11,521 nucleotides of DNA, from assembly GCA_030616165.1 (NCBI GenBank), contig JAUWXV010000113.1:1-11521 (forward strand), given 5' to 3'. The translations under genes and the position numbers were made by a program. Shown in pieces: positions 6,751 through 11,521 of the stretch. The notes beneath the pieces were generated by a model that worked only from the letters and a program-made list of their open reading frames with translations, did not search any database and was not told the origin of the DNA. Numbering within the stretch: position 1 is the stretch's first letter; each line of letters opens with the position of its first letter. Origin of the DNA: a bacterium. GTDB lineage: Bacteria; SM23-31; JAUVVT01.

Positions 6751-7683
6751 ATGCGTGTAACAGATTCTTATCGGATAAGGACGGTTATAGAAAATTTAAA
6801 CGCAAGCAGAGAGCGGATGAATATTCTTCAGGAACAGCTTGCGTCTGCCAAAAGAATAAACCGTCCGTCTGATGATCCATCTGGGGCTACAATAGCGATG
6901 AGGTTGAGAACTGCGCTTGAAGGGAATATTCAGTATGATAAAAATATAGAGGATGCACTTGGATTTTTGTCAGCCACAGAGAACACGCTTAATGATGTAT
7001 ATGAAATTATTCTAAGTGTGAAAGATATTGCACTGGAAGGGGCAAATGATGCTACAACAGACAGAGAAGACCTTGCAGTCCAGCTCGACCTGATTTTAAG
7101 GAATCTTCTTGAAATTTCAAATACCAAATATAGAGGAAAATATATTTTCGGAGGAACAAAGACCTTAAGTATGCCATTTACTTTAGATGAAAATGTTATA
7201 AATCGTGACCTCGAAATGCAATTGGTAACGTATCGTGGAGATTCAAAAACTTTTAAACGTCAGATTAATGAACATACTGCATTGGACTTAAATGTACCGG
7301 GTTCGAAAGTATTTGATATGAGTGCAGAAGGTAGGGTAAATATGTTTCAGGAAATATATGAACTCAGAAATAATTTTAAAAATAGTCCAATGAAGATTGA
7401 TAGAACGAAAATGGATCAGTCGCTTGATAATCTGGATGAGGCGCTGGATCAGTTGCTTGATGCATTTGTAAGCGTTGGAACCCGAAAACAGATGTTGTTT
7501 TTTAATAAAGATAGATTTGAATTACAGAATATAACATTAAAAGAAAGGCTTTCTCATATTGAAGATACAGACTTTGGGAGTGCTTTTATACAGTTTAAGG
7601 CAGAAGAGAATGCCCTTAATGCTGCTCTCAGTGCTGGAGCAAGGGTTATTTCGCTAAGTCTTTTAGATTTTTTAAGAATTTAA
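6751..7683 (+). CDS. flgL: FlgL, hook-filament junction protein 2 (flagellin-like)
   Basis: FlgL forms the second junction layer on which flagellin polymerises. The 310-residue protein starts with the flagellin-like helix MRVTDSYRIRTVIENLNASR, then MNILQEQLASAKRINRPSDDPSGA (about 23-46). The S-K-x-I-N-x-P-S-D-D-P block separates it from other rod-hook proteins. It continues with DVYEIILSVKDIALEGAND-type sequence (about 85-105) and KYRGKYIFGGTKT (about 127-138). It ends in the paired helix RLSHIEDTDFGSAFIQFKAE. The length fits FlgL and is too short for most flagellins, and the final SLLDFL motif is FlgL-like. No Shine-Dalgarno sequence is present before the ATG, only an AT-rich tract, so expression may depend on flgK translation. 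Confidence 0.95.
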   Translation: MRVTDSYRIRTVIENLNASRERMNILQEQLASAKRINRPSDDPSGATIAMRLRTALEGNIQYDKNIEDALGFLSATENTLNDVYEIILSVKDIALEGANDATTDREDLAVQLDLILRNLLEISNTKYRGKYIFGGTKTLSMPFTLDENVINRDLEMQLVTYRGDSKTFKRQINEHTALDLNVPGSKVFDMSAEGRVNMFQEIYELRNNFKNSPMKIDRTKMDQSLDNLDEALDQLLDAFVSVGTRKQMLFFNKDRFELQNITLKERLSHIEDTDFGSAFIQFKAEENALNAALSAGARVISLSLLDFLRI

Positions 7684-7713
7684 AAAAAATATTTGTATTT
7701 TGTTTTTTTTTTT
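7681..7713 (+). terminator. A-run/T-run tract after flgL, possible weak terminator
   Basis: An eight-base A-run right after the flgL stop is followed, about 13 bases on, by a T-run of eleven. The two halves can pair (AAAATA with TATTTT and further A with T) but contain almost no G-C pairs. This could be a leaky stop between flgL and fliW, or only base-composition bias. The two genes may still be co-transcribed. Confidence 0.3.
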
Positions 7714-7765
7714 GTAAATTATGCCGAAAACAATAAATTATTAAAAATATTCTGTTTGTGATAAT

Positions 7766-8197
7766 ATGACAAAAGAAATAATTGTAAATAACAGTCAATT
7801 TGGAACGTTGAGTATAGAAGAGGAAAAGGTAATAACTTTTCCTCAAGGGATATTTGGATTTGAAGAACTTACGAGATATGCGATATTTGTATTTGAAGAG
7901 TATGAGCCATTTCAATTTTTGATTTCGGTAGATGAACCTGAAATTTCATTTCCTGTAATAAGTCCCCTACTTGCTATAGAAAAGTATGAACCTAAGATTA
8001 CTAAAGAAGATATTGCTTTAATAGGGGATTTTAAAGACGAAGATTTAATTATGTATGCAATAGTGACAATAAAAGGTGATTCGAAAGAGGTAACTGCAAA
8101 TCTCAAAGGACCAATAGTAATAAACCAGAAAGAAAGATTGGCTCAGCAAGTAGTTATCGAATCGGATGAATATTCAATGGAACATCCATTTATGTAA
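7766..8197 (+). CDS. fliW: FliW, flagellar assembly factor and CsrA antagonist
   Basis: In Bacillus and Campylobacter, FliW binds flagellin or CsrA. When flagellin is secreted, free FliW sequesters CsrA and so releases flagellin mRNA for translation. The 143-residue beta-barrel protein has the family marks in order: ITFPQGIFGFEELTRYAI (about 23-40), EPFQFLISVDEPEISFPVIS (47-66), and the VTANLKGPIVINQKERLAQQVV block (109-130), ending in a Y-x-x-x-H-P-F tail (136-142). Length is normal. No Shine-Dalgarno sequence precedes the ATG. A GCCGAAAA sequence lies 36 bases upstream but lacks a matching -35. It is directly followed by csrA, the typical pairing, and sits after flgL, where fliW is often found. 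Confidence 0.96.
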   Translation: MTKEIIVNNSQFGTLSIEEEKVITFPQGIFGFEELTRYAIFVFEEYEPFQFLISVDEPEISFPVISPLLAIEKYEPKITKEDIALIGDFKDEDLIMYAIVTIKGDSKEVTANLKGPIVINQKERLAQQVVIESDEYSMEHPFM

Positions 8198-8233
8198 TAA
8201 ATATTACTCCATTTATTAAAATATAGAACAGAA

Positions 8234-8479
8234 ATGTTAATATTAACAAGAAAAATTGGTGAAAGTATAAATATTGGAACCGATATAAAGATAACAGTTG
8301 TGAGTATAGATGGTAGTCAGGTCAGGATTGGTATCGATGCTCCCAAAGATGTTATTGTACATAGAGAAGAGGTTTATAAAAGGATAATGGAAGAGAACAA
8401 AGCAGCGCTTGGTGCATCGACAGTTGACCTAAAAACTATAGCGCAGGATTGGAAAAAGATGAAGAAATCAAAGAAATAA
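8234..8479 (+). CDS. csrA: CsrA, RNA-binding translational regulator
   Basis: CsrA is a homodimeric RNA-binding protein that blocks ribosome access at GGA-containing leaders, classically on flagellin mRNA in FliW-containing bacteria. The 81-residue product starts [15 protein letters not shown], with the RNA-contacting L4 and R6, and carries VHREEVY (42-48) with R44, the second key RNA-binding residue. An asparagine is present at position 55, a site I recall as important for FliW contact in Bacillus CsrA. Compared with the 61-residue E. coli protein it has about 20 extra C-terminal residues, ending in a lysine-rich tail. An extended C-terminus is the mark of FliW-dependent CsrA. It starts 37 bases after fliW, without a clear ribosome binding site, and is probably co-transcribed with fliW. 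Confidence 0.96.
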   Translation: MLILTRKIGESINIGTDIKITVVSIDGSQVRIGIDAPKDVIVHREEVYKRIMEENKAALGASTVDLKTIAQDWKKMKKSKK

Positions 8480-8568
8480 TAAATTTTTTTAACTCAAATT
8501 TAGAGTAATTTGTTAGGTATGTAATTATATTTTCTTGATTATTTTATATTGTTATTATTTTAAAGAAC

Positions 8569-8617
8569 AAATCCAAGGATTTTGGGTATTATTTAGAGTC
8601 CTTGGATTTATTTTTTT
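8569..8617 (+). terminator. Strong intrinsic terminator of the flagellar block
   Basis: AAATCCAAGGA at 8569-8579 pairs perfectly with TCCTTGGATTT at 8599-8609, an 11-bp stem. Four more weak pairs (8580-8583 with 8595-8598, two of them G-T) can extend it. A loop of about 11 bases and then a run of seven T's at 8611-8617 complete the pattern. It lies 89 bases after csrA and ends the flagellar transcription unit. The MerR-type gene begins only 9 bases after the T-run. Confidence 0.88.
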
Positions 8618-8626
8618 ATAAGGGCT

Positions 8627-8863
8627 ATGGAAAAGGTTTATTTAACTGTTAATGAAGCAAGCAATAAGACTGGCATTTCTGTTCATACTTTAAGATACTG
8701 GGAGAAGGTTTTTGATGGCATTCTTGTGCCTCTGAGAACAAAAGGGAATCAGAGAAGATACAGTCCCAAAGATATTGAAATAGTATTCAGCATTAAAAAA
8801 TTGTTAAAAGATGATCTTTACAGCACAGCAGGCGCAAAAAAGATTCTAAAAAAAGAAAAGTAA
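8627..8863 (+). CDS. Minimal MerR-type winged-helix DNA-binding protein
   Basis: The 78-residue product is essentially only the MerR DNA-binding domain. The helix-turn-helix covers LTVNEASNKTGISVHTLRYW (about 6-25). The wing follows with TKGNQRRYSPKDIEIV (about 39-54), and two helices end it. The long dimerisation helix and effector domain of classical MerR proteins are absent. Small proteins of this kind exist as DNA-binding regulators or excisionase-like factors, and the target cannot be inferred from sequence. No other in-frame ATG, GTG or TTG lies between this ATG and the stop at 8594, except a TTG at 8603 inside the terminator stem. AAGGG sits only 2 bases before the ATG, too close for a normal ribosome binding site. 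The gene is isolated between a terminator and a promoter-like site, and precedes a glycosyltransferase. Confidence 0.85.
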   Translation: MEKVYLTVNEASNKTGISVHTLRYWEKVFDGILVPLRTKGNQRRYSPKDIEIVFSIKKLLKDDLYSTAGAKKILKKEK

Positions 8864-8881
8864 AAAAAAATTCCCATAAAA

Positions 8882-8909
8882 TAAACTAAAATCTGATTTT
8901 TGCCGAAAT
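8882..8909 (+). promoter_or_regulatory. Second candidate sigma-28-type promoter, upstream of the GT-TPR gene
   Basis: TAAA at 8882-8885, 16 bases, then GCCGAAAT at 8902-8909. The -10 matches GCCGATAA in six of eight positions, including the GCCGA core. The TAAA-N16 spacing is the same as in the candidate before flgN. A start near 8916 would give a leader of about 63 bases before the TTG at 8979. In AT-rich DNA a TAAA is common by chance, so weight rests on GCCGA and on the shared spacing. Confidence 0.42.
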
Positions 8910-8915
8910 AATAAG

Positions 8916-8936
8916 AAAGGAAATAATATGATTTAA
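8916..8936 (+). other. Two-codon mini-ORF with its own ribosome binding site
   Basis: AAAGGA at 8916-8921 lies 6 bases before ATG ATT TAA at 8928-8936. This is a good initiation site that ends after Met-Ile. It is in the same reading frame as the downstream glycosyltransferase (TTG at 8979). It may act as a leader in translation control of that gene, or be the remnant of an original start that now carries a stop. Chance is possible. Confidence 0.4.
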
Positions 8937-8943
8937 AGCATTA

Positions 8944-8963
8944 AGAAAGAATATATTCTTTCT
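8944..8963 (+). promoter_or_regulatory. Perfect 20-bp palindrome in the GT-TPR leader
   Basis: The half-site AGAAAGAATA is followed directly by its reverse complement TATTCTTTCT, with no mismatch. As DNA it could be an operator for a dimeric regulator such as the adjacent MerR-type protein. As RNA it would fold into an 8-bp AU-rich hairpin with a UAUA loop, 3 bases before the GGAG of the next gene. It has no following T-run, so it is not a normal terminator. Confidence 0.5.
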
Positions 8964-8978
8964 GTTGGAGAAAAGGAT

Positions 8979-10091
8979 TTGAGTTTAATAAGTGTAGTAA
9001 TTCCGGTAATTGGAGGGAACCAATATTCTGAATACTGCCTTCGGAGTGTGTTTAATAGTACTTACCGAAAATTAGAAGTGATTTTAATTAGCAATAATAT
9101 TGAAGAAGTTAAAAATGCAACTGAAGATGAATTTGGTGATAAAGTTATATATATCGATACAGAGGAAACATCTGTGGTAAAGGCATGGAATATCGGAATA
9201 AGAAGCTGCCGTGGCGATTTGATTGCACTTATGGATATGAAGGATATAACCGGGAAAATGAGGCTTGAACTGGAGGTTAATAAACTAAATCAAAATAAAG
9301 ATATCGGGATGGTATTTTGTGGAATGACTTTTATTGATGGGATGGGAAATTTTCTCAAAGGTGTATACCTTTTTCCAGGTTTTGAGAAGAGCAAATTTCT
9401 TGGTTTAATGTATGAAAAAAATAGAATAGGTTCAGTTTCAACAACTTTAATAAAAAGTGATGTTATCAGGAATATAGGTTTATTTGATGAAGAATTGATA
9501 TATGAATCAGAATATGATTTCTGGTTAAGAATAGCAAGAAAATATCAAGTAGAATGTCTTGACCTTCCTTTATTAAGATTTAGAATAAATGTAAGAGATT
9601 ATCTCGACTATTTTAATTTAAAGATTAGGGAAAAAGAGGAAGAGAAGATTTTACTAAAGCACGACACAGGGGAAATTGCTCAGAGTCTTGCAAAGGTATA
9701 TGATAATGAGGAAGGTTTCAGAGTAAGCCTTGGTTCTATCCTATATAGGATGGGCAAAAAAGATGAAGCCCTGAAAAATTTTCAGAAAGCTTTATCTATA
9801 AATTCGAAAAACAGTCAAGCATATTTTCTGATAGGAAATTACTATTTTGGTGCAGGTAATTATGAAGAGGCGAGAAATTGGTATGAAGAATCGCTCACAC
9901 TGAATCCGAATCACGCTGAATGTAGAAATAATCTCGGTGTATTGTTGTTCAAAGAAGGAAAGAAAAAATGGTCAATTGAAGAATTCAAAAAGGCAAAGAA
10001 ATTGAAAGAGGATTATTTGGACCCGCTTTTTAATTTAGAGTGCATGAATGATAGGAAATCTTTTAACAGCATGAGAATTACCGATATCTGA
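8979..10091 (+). CDS. Family-2 glycosyltransferase-like protein with three C-terminal TPRs
   Basis: The N-terminal GT-A fold (about residues 1-215) has LISVVIPVIGGNQYSEYCLR (3-22), AWNIGIRSCRGDLIALMD (69-86) and EYDFWLRIARKYQ (178-190). C-terminal TPRs follow at about 247-278, 279-312 and 313-346, each with the W/Y-L-G-Y-A-P pattern (for example AYFLIGNYYFGAGNYEEA). Such proteins usually transfer sugars from nucleotide donors; the TPRs may bind a protein partner. Two donor-site positions are degraded: the usual D-D-G-S loop reads ISNNIEEV (37-44), and the usual D-A-D-D reads D86-M-K-D89, so one metal-binding Asp is Lys. Catalysis is therefore doubtful, and a binding or regulatory role is possible. 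TTG is the start because GGAG and AAGGA precede it and because the first beta-strand begins at once, as in the family. No membrane segment is seen. A role in flagellin or surface glycosylation is inferred from context. Confidence 0.82.
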   Translation: MSLISVVIPVIGGNQYSEYCLRSVFNSTYRKLEVILISNNIEEVKNATEDEFGDKVIYIDTEETSVVKAWNIGIRSCRGDLIALMDMKDITGKMRLELEVNKLNQNKDIGMVFCGMTFIDGMGNFLKGVYLFPGFEKSKFLGLMYEKNRIGSVSTTLIKSDVIRNIGLFDEELIYESEYDFWLRIARKYQVECLDLPLLRFRINVRDYLDYFNLKIREKEEEKILLKHDTGEIAQSLAKVYDNEEGFRVSLGSILYRMGKKDEALKNFQKALSINSKNSQAYFLIGNYYFGAGNYEEARNWYEESLTLNPNHAECRNNLGVLLFKEGKKKWSIEEFKKAKKLKEDYLDPLFNLECMNDRKSFNSMRITDI

Positions 10092-10130
10092 AATTTTATA
10101 ACTGCTCTTTTTTCGTAAAATTCTTATAGA

Positions 10131-10175
10131 AGAGATTATCCATCAAGTTCAGCACAGGGTTCAGGATGACAGAGT
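10131..10175 (-). repeat. Probable dispersed intergenic repeat (GTCATCCTGA...GGAT-ATCTC type)
   Basis: Read on the minus strand this begins TGTCATCCTGAACCC and ends TTGATGGATAATCTCT. That resembles the widespread small repeats of the GTCATCCTGA-x-GGATCTC kind seen between genes in many environmental bacterial genomes. It is richer in G and C than the flanking DNA. The word GTTCAG recurs with a 12-base period (10147-10152 and 10159-10164 on the plus strand). Recognition is by pattern memory; other copies are not visible in this window. Confidence 0.5.
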
Positions 10176-10198
10176 AGTAGTATTTATAAAAAATTGAC

Positions 10199-10237
10199 TA
10201 TAATAAATTTGTCAAAGTTTTGATGTATATTTAAATA
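10199..10237 (+). promoter_or_regulatory. Weak candidate sigma-70 promoter elements before the methyltransferase
   Basis: A perfect TATAAT lies at 10199-10204 but has no good -35 at 17 bases. A second pair is TTGTCA at 10209-10214 with TTAAAT at 10231-10236, spacer 16. Either could start RNA within about 65 bases of the ATG at 10273. The region is so AT-rich that chance matches are expected. Confidence 0.25.
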
Positions 10238-10272
10238 GTTGTAAATTTTAAATTTTAAAAATCTCAATAATA

Positions 10273-11067
10273 ATGGCTACCGAATACGATAGACTTGCAA
10301 AAATCTATGATTATGAATGGAAAGATTTAAGGGAAGACATAGAATTAATAATTGAAGTTGCAGGGAAATGCGGCTCACCAATTCTTGAACTTGCTGTCGG
10401 GACAGGTAGGGTTGCAATTCCACTTGTTAAGCAAGGATTTGAGGTTGTTGGAATAGATAATTCAATAGAAATGATTAAAATATGTCAGGAGAAAATTTCT
10501 AAACTTCCAGAAGGTCTTTCATCTAAAATCAATGTTATTGAAGGGGATATGAGTAATTTTTCTTTGGAAAACAGGTTCAAATTTATTTTTATTTCTTTTA
10601 ATTCTTTTCTTCTTTTGTTTTCAAAAAGGAAGCGGGGAGATTGTTTGAAGTGTGTATATAATCATCTTGAGGGTGACGGGATATTTATGGTAGATATATT
10701 TTCGCCAGATTTTAAACTTTGTGCGGAAGAAAAATCGGATATAAGGTTTCTGCGACATTTTTATTACCCACCTGAAAATAAGGTAATTTTGCAATGGGAG
10801 TATGCGGAGAGAAATATGGCTGAACAACTGATAGATGTCGACTTTTTATATGAAGAATATGACAAAAATGGAAATCTAAATAGATATACACGGCATCTTA
10901 ATATGGCGATTATCTTTAGATATGAAATGCAGTTGCTTCTGGAGAAAAATGGGTTTGAAATTTTGGAATTTTATGGAAATTATGACAAAAGTAAATTCTC
11001 TAATAAAAGTCCACAGATGATATATATCTGTAAGAAACTTACTTCGTTAAAAAGAAGTAAGCAATAG
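10273..11067 (+). CDS. Class I SAM-dependent methyltransferase
   Basis: The 264-residue product has a Rossmann-type methyltransferase fold. It starts with YDRLAKIYDYEW (5-16). Motif I is ILELAVGTGRVAIPL (37-51), and VVGIDNSIEMI (58-68) gives the acidic residue that binds the ribose of S-adenosylmethionine. GDMSNFSL (91-98) is the motif near the adenine ring. HLEGDGIFMVDIFSPD (131-146) is strand 5, and a C-terminal strand pair ends in KSPQMIYICKK (245-255). The fold and cofactor are clear; the acceptor is not. Between two glycosyltransferase genes, methylation of a sugar or of a glycosylated protein is plausible, but a small-molecule role is equally open. No Shine-Dalgarno sequence is seen before the ATG. 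It stands 181 bases from the preceding gene and may have its own promoter. Confidence 0.85.
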   Translation: MATEYDRLAKIYDYEWKDLREDIELIIEVAGKCGSPILELAVGTGRVAIPLVKQGFEVVGIDNSIEMIKICQEKISKLPEGLSSKINVIEGDMSNFSLENRFKFIFISFNSFLLLFSKRKRGDCLKCVYNHLEGDGIFMVDIFSPDFKLCAEEKSDIRFLRHFYYPPENKVILQWEYAERNMAEQLIDVDFLYEEYDKNGNLNRYTRHLNMAIIFRYEMQLLLEKNGFEILEFYGNYDKSKFSNKSPQMIYICKKLTSLKRSKQ

Positions 11068-11085
11068 AACTTTCTGAAAATTTTA

Positions 11086-11112
11086 AGATTTCTTGTGCGG
11101 CACAGGAAATCT
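11086..11112 (+). terminator. Strong hairpin after the methyltransferase, possible terminator
   Basis: AGATTTCTTGTG at 11086-11097 pairs with CACAGGAAATCT at 11101-11112: twelve pairs, one of them G-T, with a CGG loop. It begins 18 bases after the methyltransferase stop. The following sequence is AT-rich but has no immediate T-run (TTTTCTT starts 9 bases later), so it may end transcription only partly, or act as an RNA-stability or processing hairpin between two cotranscribed genes. Confidence 0.5.
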
Positions 11113-11143
11113 ATAATGTGTTTTCTTAATTAATTTCACTAAT

Positions 11144-11521
11144 ATGATAAAATCGAGCATCATAATTCCAGTATATAATCGACTGGAGTACACAAAATTA
11201 TGTATTGAATATCTGGAAAAAAATACAGAGCTAAAAGAAGCCGAAATTATTATCGTTGATAATGGTTCTTCTGATGGAACAGAAGCTTTTTTCAGGAATA
11301 GAAAAGAATTTATATATTTGCGGAATAATGAGAATTTGGGATTTGCCTGTGCAGTTAACAAGGGAATCCGAGAATCTAAGGGAAGGTATTATGTTATTCT
11401 GAATAATGATGTAATTGTGTCAAATGGTTGGCTTGAGAGGTTAATAAGGGCTGCAGATAAAGATAAAAGGTTGGGTCTGATTGGTCCAATGACTAACTGG
11501 ATAAGTGGAGTTCAGATGGAT
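11144..11521 (+). CDS. Family-2 glycosyltransferase, N-terminal part (runs off the window)
   Basis: The first 126 codons are present and read without a stop to the window edge. The GT-A donor site is canonical. The first strand is SSIIIPVYNRLEYTKLC (about 4-20). IIIVDNGSSDGTEAF (35-49) is the nucleotide-binding loop, and NLGFACAVNKGIRESKG (63-79) follows. VILNNDVIVSNGWLERLI (83-100) carries the N-N-D form of the DXD metal site, and LGLIGPMTNW follows. This subtype, with G-F-A-x-A-x-N and N-N-D, is common among rhamnosyl- and related transferases in O-antigen and flagellin glycosylation loci. Donor and acceptor cannot be read here, and the C-terminal domain, which may carry TPRs or a second transferase, is missing. 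No Shine-Dalgarno sequence is visible. Unlike the upstream GT-TPR protein, all donor-site residues are intact. Confidence 0.9.
   Translation, partial: MIKSSIIIPVYNRLEYTKLCIEYLEKNTELKEAEIIIVDNGSSDGTEAFFRNRKEFIYLRNNENLGFACAVNKGIRESKGRYYVILNNDVIVSNGWLERLIRAADKDKRLGLIGPMTNWISGVQMD

Noticed and set aside
7723-7730. GCCGAAAA before fliW as a sigma-28 -10 element
   Set aside because: The expected -35 position falls in the T-run, with no TAAA at a workable distance.
7646-7915. Minus-strand 89-residue reading frame across flgL end and fliW start
   Set aside because: It is low-complexity, rich in F/Y/K from AT-rich DNA, and overlaps two certain genes. No ribosome site or family pattern was seen.
8495-8509. 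ACTC-AAATTTA-GAGT inverted repeat after csrA as a terminator
   Set aside because: The stem is only 4 pairs before a mismatch and no T-run follows. The hairpin at 8569 is far better.
10080-10087. ACCGATAT at the end of the GT-TPR gene as a sigma-28 -10 element
   Set aside because: The -10 is good, but only TAAC/TTAA words lie 12-13 bases upstream, too close, and the site is inside coding sequence.
11083-11361. Minus-strand 92-residue reading frame opposite the last glycosyltransferase
   Set aside because: The plus strand here encodes a canonical GT2 with clear motifs, so the minus frame is a shadow.

Overview
The window is a single-strand (+) run of genes from an AT-rich bacterium. It holds the late rod, ring and hook-filament-junction part of a flagellar gene cluster, followed by a short accessory segment with sugar-transfer and methyl-transfer genes. 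Genes for both the P-ring (FlgI) and the L-ring (FlgH) point to a diderm, Gram-negative-type cell. The gene order flgF-flgG-flgA-flgH-flgI-flgJ-flgN-flgK-flgL-fliW-csrA resembles that of deltaproteobacteria-like and several uncultured diderm phyla. I cannot assign a phylum from the sequence alone.

Layout. Positions 3-128 are the 3' end of flgF. Positions 225-4677 hold flgG (distal rod), flgA (P-ring chaperone), flgH (L-ring), flgI (P-ring) and a FlgJ-type protein in which the rod-binding domain is fused to an SLT-type lytic transglycosylase. A sigma-28-like promoter spans the flgJ stop codon. It would drive flgN (export chaperone), flgK and flgL (hook-filament junction), then fliW and csrA, the partner-switch pair that links flagellin level to translation. 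A strong intrinsic terminator at 8569-8617 closes the flagellar block.

The accessory segment starts only 9 bases after that terminator with a very small MerR-type DNA-binding protein. A second sigma-28-like promoter, a two-codon mini-ORF and a perfect 20-bp palindrome follow. They precede a family-2 glycosyltransferase-like protein with three C-terminal TPRs and a degraded active site. A 181-base gap contains what looks like a dispersed intergenic repeat. Then come a class I SAM methyltransferase, a strong hairpin, and the first 126 codons of a canonical family-2 glycosyltransferase that runs off the window.

How it fits together. FlgF/G/A/H/I/J finish the rod and bushing through peptidoglycan and outer membrane. 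FlgN/K/L act after the secretion switch, and FliW/CsrA control flagellin translation. The sugar/methyl genes next door, the first with a sigma-28-like promoter, suggest that they modify flagellin or a surface glycan; this is inference from context. No gap exceeds 300 bases; the largest are 10092-10272 and 8480-8626. I saw no tRNA, rRNA, CRISPR array, transposase or convincing minus-strand gene. Most of the window is an ordinary flagellar cluster. The points worth a second look are the FlgJ-SLT fusion, a FlgH without a lipobox cysteine, the missing flgM, and the regulatory structure between 8569 and 8981.
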